64,000 bases of DNA from contig NW_025335268.1 of assembly GCF_004798865.1 (NCBI RefSeq), positions 111,153,027 to 111,217,026 on the forward strand, read 5' to 3'. Below are positions 25,141 through 35,956 of the stretch, piece by piece. The stretch comes from Varanus komodoensis. Its lineage: Eukaryota > Chordata > Lepidosauria > Squamata > Varanidae. Below the pieces are notes generated by a model. It saw nothing but the letters and a program-made list of their open reading frames with translations, was not told the origin of the DNA and did not search any database. How positions within the stretch are numbered: the first letter of the stretch is position 1; the number at the start of each line of letters is the position of its first letter. Made by a program: the position numbers and the translations under genes.

Positions 25141-26744
25141 TCCAGCTAATTCTTCAAGTATACTAGCTACTGCTTTTAGGGCATGAATTCATACTGTAGC
25201 TTATTGGAAAAGTGCTCTTGTTTTCCAAGGGTCCCTTTTTTAAGGGACTTCAAGAGATTTTTGCAAATAACATTTTTAAAAACTTTCAGGCTAATTAAGA
25301 CAGTTATATCCCACCTTTCCTAGATTTAAGATAGTTTATGTTGAAATATAAAATAATGATTAATCCTAAATATCTATAATACATTGGAAGGAAAACCTGG
25401 TAAAATAGTTCAGGACAGTCCCTCAGGACTATGTATATTCAGTTATATATATTCAGGGTGTATATTCAGTTGTATGAAGCCCCAACTGCTTCACAAAGAT
25501 TCTGACTTTATCCAAAGCACATCAAGTCTTCTCTGAGGCAAACTGACCAGCTGCTGAACCTTTGGACCTGCTTCAAAGATCTGAAGAGTCACAGAAAAGT
25601 GAAAATATTCCCTCCACTCAGTACCCTCCACAGAAAGAAAATCCTGGGGGAAGGAGGTCGATGTTGGGGAGTAATTGTTTTGACTTACAGCTTTAGCAAC
25701 CAACTAGAGATTTACTTTATTGGGGCTCTTATCTAAACACTATGCTTTTTAATGGTTGTTGAAGTAGAATTCTGCCACTTCTTTCAATTGCTCCTTGTTT
25801 GTGCACTCTTTTAGGAAGAAGGAACACAGAAAAAAATTGTAATGGAATATTGGTGATTGTTTTTCAGCATGAATAATCAAACTTTTACATAGTTCTGTAG
25901 AGATACCCAAAATCTACTTTAAAGGCACTTAGCAACAGTGCCATTCACCTGATATGTGGCAGATTTTATCCTTTCAAAAAGGTTACTTAGCCTTAAGCTT
26001 TCATTCAATTCCAACAAGATAAAAAAATATAAAATATGTGATAACCATTTGTTGATTTCCTTATTGTCACTGAGGAAGAAACATGTGAAGTGTTACCTTT
26101 TCTAGATCCAAAACAGAGCAGAGGTCAACCAGAGCAGTCCCAAGCAAATTGACCTACTGTGCAAAGCACTGAAGTAGAATTAAAAGCTAATACATTTTTG
26201 CCCAAATCCTTACCACAGAGGACCTGCAGGCTTCAACTCACCAGTGTTATTGAATCAGAGGATTATAAGAGTATGCATATCCAGCAGCTGGTCGTAAACA
26301 TTTCAAAATCCAGCATATTCTGAAAGTCCTCCCCATATAAGCAGCGTAGTTGGAAGTTGGCTGGGAACCATATAGAGTTTGCTTCGAGCTTCTGTGGAAG
26401 ACTGGCATTCATCTCGTGTGCTTGGTAATCTTTGAATCTCAGATTGAAAAACAGTCAGTCCAGCTTGTATAAAACATGGCACATGTTTACCCCTCCTCAT
26501 ATTGAATGAGGACCAAATGTGGCTTTTAAACCTACTCATCTTAATAATGAATTTAAAATATCTAAGTGAAATCCAAAACTGACTCAAGTATTTACTCTTC
26601 AGTTTCCACTTTTGCATTAGAAATGAACTCTGCTGCATTTGTTGCCATGGAAACAGTTGTTGCCAGTGATGCCTGCTATGTAGCTTTCTATCCAAGCTTA
26701 TTTGCTAGATCACACCTTGAAATGACACTAAACCAGCAACCTTA
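25141..26744. other. Presumed LRRC7 3' UTR, nothing else recognised
   Basis: AT-rich. The - strand is open for 130 codons at 26695-26303, but the product shows no known domain. No named repeat. Confidence 0.4.
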
Positions 26745-26815
26745 TACATGTCAACTCAGAAGTAAACCTCACTGAGTTGCAGCAGATCTGAGTATACAGA
26801 ATTGCAGTCGCAAGG
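26745..26815 (-). repeat. Short squamate palindromic repeat
   Basis: 'catgtcaactcagaagtaaa' then 'cctcactgagttg' then 'gagtatacagaattgcagt' is the opposite-strand relative of the repeat at 20644-20722. Confidence 0.45.
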
Positions 26816-27680
26816 GTACAAGAAGAGACTGAAACTCCCTTACCTTTGCTCCCATTTAGTACAACAGCTGCTCAGAGACACATTGGGATTAGCTTACATG
26901 GATGGTACAACATGAATTGTGGATGTTGCTATCATTTCAGCAACAGGAACATTTTAGTTGTGCTGGGACATGCCCAGGTGGTAGAAACTACAAAAATGTC
27001 TTCTATGGAATCACTATAATAGTTCTCCATAGTACAATTTGTTACATGTAAAGAGTGATCTCTTAGGATTAGACTGTTAACGTTTTATCAATTTGACATT
27101 ATCTGTTAAGAATCTTTCAGTTGAATAGATGCATGCACCCAGTTAACCAGGCTGCGTATTTTAAATTATTTTATTACATGTATTTATGTAAAATGGCAGG
27201 TGGCAAGTAACATCTTAAAAGAGGCATTGCTTTTCTCTCAAGCTGGTATGGGTGGGGGCCATATCTGATGTACCATGCATGCATTGTCAGAAAATACAAG
27301 GAAGCATGATTCTTGCTTCAGAATTATGTAAATTTCAGTCAATACATTAATCCACCAGAATATGTGTGATTAATCAAGTGACTGCTTTAATCACGGAACA
27401 GTTGCAATTAGGATGAAATCTAAGAGCTACACAAGGTTGTTAATCACTGTATCAGCTTTCAGTTTATTCACAGAAATGAGAGTCAAGCTCTATACAAAGA
27501 GCTTTTCATTCTCTGCTTTTCTGCTTTGTAACCTCAAGGCAACACTGAGCCGTAAGTGAATGGAAGAAATACACAAGTAGAAACAGCACTTTCCAAAATA
27601 ATACCCAATTTTCCCCATTCTATGTAAAAAAAAAAAAACCAACCAACCAAGAAAGCACTTTGAGGGAAAAAAAGGAAAAC
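26816..27680. other. Presumed LRRC7 3' UTR, nothing else recognised
   Basis: No gene or named repeat. A short A-run with AACC units lies near 27627. Confidence 0.4.
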
Positions 27681-27850
27681 TGTATGTATGTATTTTATAA
27701 CCCACCTTTTTCCTTCAAGGAACTCAAAGTGGCTTACCTAACCCTCCTCTTTTCAATCTTACCTTTACAACACCCCTGTGACGTAGACTAAGCTGTGAGT
27801 TGGTGACTGGCCTGAAGTCATCCAATAAGCAAGAACCCGGATCTTCTGGA
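27681..27850 (-). mobile_element. Sauria-type SINE, 5'-truncated
   Basis: On the - strand: 'ccaactcacagctta', then the 'cctgtgacgtagactaag' counterpart, then 'aagtgccactttgagttcc' equivalents and a 3' end 'gggttataaaatacatacat'. This is the same SINE as at 48669-48898, lacking the tRNA-like head. Confidence 0.6.
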
Positions 27851-27935
27851 TCCCATTGTCATCTTACAACTGCCCTGGGAGCACAACAACTGGGAGTAAG
27901 AAATCTTAAGTGCACAGTAACTGTCAGGTGTAGAA

Positions 27936-28029
27936 AAACAGTTAGGTTCTCTGCTTAGGCAGGACAAAACATGACTGCTTAAACAGTTAGGTTCTCTGCT
28001 TAGGCAGGACAAAACATGACTGCTTAAAC
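27936..28029. repeat. Perfect 45-bp tandem duplication
   Basis: Two abutting copies (27936-27980 and 27981-28025) with identity running on 4 further bases. The unit contains 'gttaggttctctgcttaggc' and 'aggacaaaacatgactgctt'. There is no mismatch, so the duplication is recent or the locus is a two-copy minisatellite. Confidence 0.95.
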
Positions 28030-28299
28030 TTCCTGGCCTTGCATCTAAACTTATATTCCTCCTTTCCCCATCACTGAACACAAAAAATTCCCTCATGCTC
28101 TCCCATCCAAAAACCATTACTGGCTTGGCTTCAGCAAGGTCCTTATATTGTGTACTCTCAAGATCATGGCCCAGGACTAAGTTTTTAAAAGGTCAAATTT
28201 TTAAAATTGACCAGTGTTCCCTTATAATGCTTACACCTATAAAATCTAAACCCAAAAATATTGCTCACAAAGATACATTTTCTTTTACCCTGCCAACAG

Positions 28300-28412
28300 G
28301 AGTATGTCCTACTACAGATATGGCTGGTGACCATGCTGGCTGGGGATGATGAGAATTATAGTCCAAACACGTCTGGAAAGCATCAGATTGGGGAAGGCTG
28401 TTCTACTAGATT
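28300..28412. repeat. Abundant squamate interspersed repeat, class uncertain
   Basis: 'ccatgctggctggggatgat', 'gagaattatagtccaaacac', 'gtctggaaagcatcagattg', 'gggaaggctgttctac'. The pattern 'ggctgatgggagttgtagtccaa...ggttggggaaggctg' is very common in lizard and snake DNA. I cannot name its family with certainty. A run of 17 T (28422-28438) follows. Confidence 0.4.
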
Positions 28413-28439
28413 AAACAACAACTTTTTTTTTTTTTTTTT

Positions 28440-29917
28440 GGTAACAGACTGTATCATCCATTTTCCCAACTAAAAAATAGTGTCAGCTTTGTACAGAGCT
28501 AGCTTGTGAGTGTACCAAGTTCTGTGTTTGACAGCAAAACATGCCTAAGAAATAGTCATACAACCAGAGATCCTAAACCAAAATAATAGCATCTCCATTC
28601 TCTTGCTAAGGCACAGAAGGGATTATTATTGCAAGCAGTAACAGTTTTTAATGATAGGCTACTAACTTTGATTCAAGTTCTTTATGTTTACAGCTTTCAT
28701 GTACCTTAAGAAAAATTAAGATAGAATTCAAGAATGACTCATACTTTTATAAAACATTTTCTTTTCTTTATTAATTGCTATCAAGTATTTTTTTTTTTTG
28801 CCATTTTCCCCCTTTCAGTCATGCCTTTCATTGTTGCATTATGTTCCAAATTTGAGATAAATATAAAAGCCACTTTTATCCAGTGATTCGGATTGGATAT
28901 AAATACAATGGAGGTAGGTTTAAAGTCTGTTCTCTGCAGCCCAACAGTGACTCCCAGAGGCAAAACATATTTTTTCAGCACATTTTTTGATAGCCAAATA
29001 CATGTCTAAAAATTTAGACTTTTAAATTGAATCCTCCCTGACTAATATTTATTAACTAACCACTGTGCATTAACTCACTCATGATGTATAATGATGCACA
29101 CCATTTCATTCCATCTAGAATGTCCATGCCCCCTTGTAAAATCTTTTATTCTAAATCAATAAGCCACAACAGTTCAGCACAAGAGGCTGAATTTTTATGA
29201 ATTGGGGCCTTTCCTGCCTCTTTGCTAGCTTAGGTGGCTTAACACTGGGCAAAACAAAGACTTAGCAGTTACATTTTTCTACTTGTGAGTACTGTAATCA
29301 AGTCAAAACCAACAACTTACTTTATTACAAATTTTACCATTTTATAAAACACATGTTTAATGATAGAGATAGCTGTATTGCAATTAATATTTTGAAACAA
29401 TTGTGATTTTGAGCTTAAATTATATACAGAACTGTCATTTTTGTATGTGTTACAAAGACTGCTATATGACAAACTGTACTTTTCAGTTGAATAACAGTAT
29501 CATTGTAAATAAGGCTGAATGAAGAATCGTTTACTACTTTATGAACATAGATTGTGAATGTATTTCAATGTTTTTGCAGTATACAAATTTACTGAACTTG
29601 AAAGCTGCTTCATTTTATGTGCAAAAAGGTACTTTAAAAGTTATATTTTAAATCAATTGGTTTGGTGAAATCAATTATCTTTAATTTGCACATGCAAGTG
29701 GTATCCTTCCCATTTTATTTTGTATATTTACACTAATTGGTAAGGTGCATATTGTGTCTAGAATGCATTTCACAGATGCTTTCTGTACATAAAAAAGAAT
29801 ACAGGGACTCAACGCTGTGCAGTGTATAGCAGAGCCATTTTCGGCTTTGATGTACTCAGAACTTTTTCAGTATTTAAAAAAGTGTTTTGAATAATATATT
29901 AAAAAGTCTATTGTATA
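28440..29917 (+). other. LRRC7: Repeat-free distal part of presumed LRRC7 3' UTR
   Basis: About 1.5 kb of AT-rich sequence with no repeat I recognise, ending at the poly(A) signal at 29918. It is the best candidate in the window for a conserved non-coding 3' UTR end. Confidence 0.4.
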
Positions 29918-29923
29918 AATAAA
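29918..29923 (+). terminator. LRRC7: Candidate distal poly(A) signal of LRRC7
   Basis: AATAAA in 'tgtataaataaagtcacc' with a GT/T-rich element about 25 bases downstream. It ends a repeat-free AT-rich stretch of about 1.5 kb. On the + strand LRRC7 is the only gene available to use it. Confidence 0.5.
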
Positions 29924-29949
29924 GTCACCTTATCATAAGTAGTCTGTCT

Positions 29950-30477
29950 TTTACAATGAAATTGCAAGACACTAGCACAAAGGTACCGTTTTTGTATCAT
30001 TCACAGATAGCAAAAGTTTAGAATGTCAGGCCCCTTTATTGTCATTTCATGGGCTCTGTATTTAATTTCGTAGCACTCCAAGGAAATCAGAAGCACCACA
30101 TAGGAGTGCATTCTCCAAAAAAGACACATTTTCATCAGCTGTAGCCACAGAAGTACTATCGGCTGTCCCAGTGGTTTAGAATGCTAATGCAAGTTTAGCA
30201 AAATGATTGTTATTCTTCACCAGGATCCTGCTCATAGTGCTGCATCTGGCAGAACTGATTTGCAGTAGTGTCTGCCTCATGCATAGCTATCATTATGGTA
30301 GTCATCTATGCAAGTGCTAGGAAAGCATTTTCAGCATCATGCTGGATTGGAGCCAATGGGTAGAAATAGCCTCTCTAGGCTGAACAAATGCCAGCCATAG
30401 TATCCTTAGTCATCCCAAGGTTTGCATTATGTTGTAATAGCAAACATTTAGTAATTGTTACTACTACAGCTTCCTCA
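29950..30477. other. Intergenic, nothing recognised
   Basis: Sequence after the presumed LRRC7 end. No gene or named repeat. Confidence 0.4.
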
Positions 30478-30829
30478 TAAGAACATAAGAAAAGCCATGC
30501 TGGATTGGGCCAAAGGACCATCTAGTCCAGCTTTCCATACACATGGTGGCAAGCCAGCTGCTCATAGGATCCCTCAAGCAGGATGGGTGCAAGACTTCCT
30601 CACCCCCAAGCTTCTCAGTAACTGGTGTATGCAGGCATGCCACCTCTGGTAAAGGAGGAAACACATAGTTCACAAGGCTAGTAGCCACTGTTAGCCTCCT
30701 CCCTCATGAATCTGTCCAATCCCTGTTTAAAGCCATCCAGATTGGTGGCCATCACCATTTCCCATGGCAGTGAATTCCATAGTTTATCTATATGCTGTGT
30801 GAAGAAATACTTCCTTTTATATGTTTGGC
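30478..30829 (-). mobile_element. CR1 LINE 3' end with ORF2 C-terminus
   Basis: The - strand keeps an open ORF2 tail (about 30826-30678) containing KYFFTQHIDKLWNSLP and FKQGLDRFMREEANSGY before a stop. The CR1 3' UTR follows, ending 'atggcttttcttatgttctta' in pieces. It adjoins DIRS copy D at 30830, so one element broke into the other. Confidence 0.85.
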
Positions 30830-31600
30830 AGGAGTCCTGCCCCTCCTCTCCCTCTACTGTAAATAGGAGGGGCTCCTGCCATTTTTCCCAGTTCAAAGAA
30901 GACTGACATTTTGGGTTCAGAACTGGGGAAAAGATTGGTAAATGGCCCTTATCTGCACTGGATTGGCATGGACTTTGAGAGGATGTGAAATCTTTTAGGA
31001 ATGAAGGGCAAGTATTGATACAGACATGGGGCTGATGGGTGGGCTGTGTGAATGCACAGACAACCACTCGTAGAATGTTGGTTACAGATAAGCACACTTA
31101 GTTTCTTTTTCATGGTCTTTGCACATCACACACGGGTGATTAGCAAGCTTATCCAAAATGGTGGTGGGAGGTGTTATCACCAGAGGATAGCAGAGAGTAC
31201 CGCTCAGGCAGAGAAGCAGTTCTGTCTTGCATGGACATTAAGTTGGTAATGTCTTACAAATGTTGAAGGTGTGGATCAGGTTGTCACTCTGCAAAGGTCT
31301 TGTAGAGGGATACTGGCTTGCAGTGCTGTGGATATTACCATTGCTTTAGTAGAATAGGCTTTCAGTTGTTCTGTGAGTTGTATTCCTCTGAGCTGGTACA
31401 CTAGTTTAATGGTTTCTCTAATAGAATGAGCAAGTTGCTGAGGACTAATTGGTTTGCCTTTGCTGTAGGCTATGAAGTTTTGGAGAAAAGTCAAACAGTT
31501 TGGTGAGCGATCTGTAAAAGGCTAGGGCTTGATTAATGTTGAGGATGTGTAGGGTGAATTCCATGGGGGTGGGTGGAGATGGTAAGAATGCTGGTAAGAC
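30830..31600 (-). mobile_element. DIRS-like copy D, 3' part
   Basis: A fossil fragment of a DIRS-type retroelement, - orientation. Parts: the end of the tyrosine recombinase (31494-31276), with the family pattern IRETIKLVYQLRG...L..Q.SIPLQDLCR, and 3' non-coding sequence with the internal complementary region (about 31040-31140). The rest of the element and its terminal repeat are not seen. It is broken and old. It lies just downstream of LRRC40 and upstream of copy E, in the same orientation. Confidence 0.7.
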
Positions 31601-31975
31601 TTAAGTCAGCTGGGAAGGGCACGAGGGGAGGGAGTGGTGCTGGCTTTGGCCGGTTCTGTGATGATAATTGGACTTGCTATTGAACCTTGCTGCTGGATTT
31701 GGACTCTTTATAACCTTGGGTTCTGTTGCCCTGGTCCTGGTGCCTCTGTCTTGTCTCCTGCCACCCATGCCCTGAACCCTGACACAGGGGAAGGTACATG
31801 GTCAGCTCCAGTGATATCAGCAGAAGCAGTGTGTCAACCAACAGACGGAAGCTTTTGTTTGTTGGGAAAACACAGAAAAGTATACACTAGATTTAAAATC
31901 TGTCTGCATGCTGTTGACTATGCAAAGAAATCACACTGATTAATAGAACTTCAAAGTATTTTTAGGATTGCAGAA
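31601..31975. other. Unassigned sequence between DIRS copies D and E
   Basis: GC-richer stretch. Part of it may belong to copy D, but I found no landmark to place it. Confidence 0.35.
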
Positions 31976-34135
31976 ATATGCAGGTTGCATACCTGTAACT
32001 GTAGTTCTTCAAGTGATCATCTGTGCATTCACCCATATGGGTGCTGCACCTGTGCAGTGCCCTATTCCAGAAGCTTTCTCTAGCTCAGCCTAGAACTTTC
32101 CTCAGGAGCCCCGCCCCCTCTCTTCCCCTGTATAATTGAAGGGCTCCTGCCATTTTGTTTCACTGGAGACTGACATTTGCTGCCTGTGTGTGTTGTAGAT
32201 CAATCATGAGATGTGACTATTAATATTGGGAGCAAAGCTTGCATATAGTGTTATTACAGAGTCACTGACACTGATGTGGGGCCAGTGGGTGGGTTTTGTG
32301 AATGTACAGGTGACCACTTGAAGAACTACAGTTACAGGTATGCAGCCTGCATTTCTTTGTTGTGGTCTCTGTGCATCACACATATGGGTGATTAGCAAGC
32401 ATCCCTGATCAGAGTGGGGAGGTTTTGGCTGGGAATATATAGATATACCAGCATATAAGTCCAAGACAAGAATGAGACAAAACTTGAACTCATGTCCTAT
32501 GAACTCATTTATCAAACATAGTAAAACAGGTGAACTGAACCAATGCGTAGTCAAGGCACTGCATATTAAAGAATACATACAACGCCATCCTTCAATGTTC
32601 TAGCTCAATATTAAAACATGTATGAACACAAGAGCGTACCTAGATAGGTCCCTGGTTAAGAAATATCTGGAAAACAGAATAGTACTCTCCCAAAGGAGCA
32701 GTCCTTCCTTGATCTAACGTCTAGTTTATAATGCTTAACAAATGCTGATAGATTAGTTCATGTAGCTGCCCTATAAAGGTTTTCAATCGGGAGAACTGCA
32801 TGAAGGGTCAGTGCTGAAACAGCCCTTTTGAATGGGCTTGCAGTCGATCAGGTAAGTCCAAGGAAGACAGTTCGTAAGCCACCTTGATGATATTCACAAT
32901 CCATTGTGCCAAACGCTGAGGACTCACTGGGTCTCCCTTATATCAATTAACATACTTGATAAACAGTAGTTTTGTCTTATGTATAGATTCTGTTCTCGAA
33001 CAGTAAAACCCTAAGGCACAATGGGCATGAAGGGCATGCAGCGCTCTTTCAATGTCCAAGGCAGGGGGTGGGTAAAAGGCTGGGAGGATGATTTCTTGGT
33101 TAATATGAAAGGAAGATGGGACTTTGGACAGAAAGGACGATGCCGGTTTGAAGGATGGCCTTGTCCCTGTGGAAGTTTAAGTATCGGGGGCGGGGGGGGG
33201 GTCCACCTGTAATGCGCAAAGCTCATTTGCTTGTTGAGCTGAAGTAATTGCAACAAGGACAGAAACCTTCCATGACAGCAGTCTTAAGTCAGCTGTTACA
33301 AGTGTTTCAAATGGAGGTTTGGTTAAGGCGTGCAGCACCATGGAAAGACTCCAAGAGGGAAACTGTTGGGTTGGAGGGTGCACGTTTTTGAGTCCCCTCA
33401 TAAACGGTCTGGATAATGGATGGAAGAATGCACCAATAAGTAAACTTGAATCAACATTTTCTTGAGCCCAGACAAATGGAGAGAATTCCAAAACCCTCTT
33501 GATGGAGGCAGAGGAGGGGTCAAACTCATGCAGAGAGGCAGCATTGTTAAACCTCACCCATTTAGAGGAATAAGAGTGCCTTGTAGGAGGTCTGACACTG
33601 CTGATAGGACCAATTGGACTCCAGGGTCCCAGTCCTGTGCCCTGGACATAAAATAGTCCCAATCAGCCAGTGGGGATGCAGCAGTACTGTCACAAACAGT
33701 GCACTCTGAGATGGCCAAATCAGACTCAGTCAGCCCTGTGGAAGTCAGAATGGTGGAGCAGTCGGAAGCTATCTGGTTTAATTCTGTCAGGAGAGAAGAA
33801 ACTCTTGGGGCGGTGAGATCTGTCTGGCATGGGAAAGAACAGTCTTTTGGGATGGAGGGCAATTGATGTTCCAATGAACCAGTATGCTCCGCAGATTGAT
33901 ACGGTACTGTAGGTGTGGTAGCTACAATATTCTCCAGGCCTTGAGACTAAGCATTTGCAAGTCGGGGTGTAGAATTTTGCCCTGTGCCTGGGACAAGACA
34001 GTGGGAATTTTTGGCAGATGTATAGTTCCAGGATGAATGGGCACCAAGGCTGCCTTGACCACCATGGGGTGACCAGGATGGCTCGTGTTTGTTCCATCCT
34101 CATCTTAAGATATATTAGCTCTTTGCACATGGCTT
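31976..34135 (-). mobile_element. DIRS-like copy E, 3' half
   Basis: A fossil DIRS-type retroelement, - orientation, in the gap between LRRC7 and LRRC40. Parts: the tail of the RNase H region (about 34130-33730, with ILVTPWWSRQPW); the tyrosine-recombinase domain (about 33660-32700, with YSSKWVRFNN and PLSRPFMRGLKNVHPPTQQF); and a 3' module of internal complementary region (32300-32354) and terminal repeat (31976-32030) in inverted orientation to each other. No gag or RT is seen. It is broken several times and old, of the same subfamily as copies C and F. Confidence 0.78.
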
Positions 34136-34139
34136 AAAA

Positions 34140-34694
34140 CTAGTGCAACACTGGTCGTGCTAACAGAATTATACTACTGGATACAACCCTGTGTGGTGTG
34201 AGTCTGAATGAAACTGATTGTGGGCTGAAACTTTCTATTTGTAGAAATAAACTGCTTTTCCTTCTGTGCTGGAACAGAAAAGAGAGCTGAAATGAGTGAT
34301 TTTTGTATTTTGGAGCTCAGGGCAGGTTACTTGTCTTTTAACTTCACAATGTTTTCGGAATGTCTGCATCCACCAAAGGAGACATTATACTAATTACAAA
34401 ATTTCAAATGTGCCACGAACCCCAAAACATTAGGGACCCCTCTACTAAGGAAGCCCTATGCAATTGATTTTTGTTTTGTTTTACAATTGAAGGGTACAAC
34501 TCTTCCATACATATTTTAGGCATGTATAACAATTGTATATAAAACATATTTACCCATGTGGTGATTTGCTAATACTGCTCAATGTCTCCTGCATGTGTCA
34601 GAATCTGATTTTCAGATACAGAAGAGGCAATTAAGCCTTCATCATACTTTTCTTGTAATAGTTTAAGCTATTAATTAAATCCTTCACACTGTGC
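34140..34694. other. Short gap before LRRC40 3' end
   Basis: AT-rich, no gene or named repeat. It separates copy E from the predicted LRRC40 cleavage site. Confidence 0.4.
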
Positions 34695-34713
34695 AGATTA
34701 AAACATACAGTTT

Positions 34714-34719
34714 TTTATT
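34714..34719 (-). terminator. LRRC40: Candidate poly(A) signal of LRRC40
   Basis: AATAAA on the - strand (TTTATT on +), about 450 bases after the LRRC40 stop, followed on the - strand by 'ctgtatgttttaatctg' and a GT-bearing stretch. Predicted cleavage is near 34695. It would give a 3' UTR of about 470 bases. Confidence 0.5.
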
Positions 34720-35164
34720 CTTTGAACAAATTGTGGTGCTCTTAAAATCAGACAATAATAAAAAGTCATTTTGAGCAGCAAGTGTGTGGAAAGCAAATCC
34801 AGATCAGTGCATATTATGTTGGCTGACATTAGACATATTTCTTCATGGAGGCAGGGAGAGAAGCAGGGTGTTCATGGATACAACCATCAGCAGCTCCTTG
34901 AGTAATGAAGCATTCTTCCTTGAATCCATGCTGGACAAATCCACAAATATAACATAAATGTGGATATTTTACAAGTATGCAATAGATTGTTGAACTGGTT
35001 GCAAAAAAGATAAAAGTCCTCAGTAAATCAGACTTGAAGAATAATGCCGGCATGTGAACTTAGGGGTTATGCTAATTCAAACAGCTCTCTAGCATAAGGG
35101 CTACTGTCTTCATCCTTGGGAGAGTAAGATCTAGCACATTTCAGTTCAAATCAGTAATAATGAA

Positions 35165-35956
<792 letters not shown>

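Larger units (their letters stand above)
20190..29945 (+). other. LRRC7: Probable LRRC7 3' UTR (long form)
   Basis: No coding exon is recognisable on the + strand after the LRRC7 stop. Two AATAAA hexamers lie soon after it (20287 and 20595). A stronger poly(A) site lies at 29918, followed by a T/GT-rich stretch 'gtctgtctttt'. The last 1.5 kb before that site (about 28480-29940) has no recognisable repeat and has the AT-rich texture of a conserved brain-gene 3' UTR end. The stretch between contains CR1, SINE and other repeats (own entries). That the transcript reaches 29.9 kb is inference; short forms ending near 20.3 or 20.6 kb are equally possible from sequence alone. Confidence 0.4.

Noticed and set aside
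26303-26695. 130-codon - strand open frame
   Set aside because: No recognisable family. It lies in presumed LRRC7 3' UTR on the opposite strand, and its composition is unconvincing.
30678-31097. 139-codon - strand open frame that looks like one gene
   Set aside because: It is a chance fusion: its C-terminal third is CR1 ORF2 and the rest is DIRS copy D 3' non-coding sequence.
33186-33201. Run of G with one C, a possible G-quadruplex
   Set aside because: It lies in a decayed DIRS copy in intergenic DNA. A single G-run without further tracts gives no functional argument.
34829-35053. 74-codon - strand frame downstream of LRRC40 as an extra exon
   Set aside because: It lies after the LRRC40 stop, within the 3' UTR, and has no LRR pattern.
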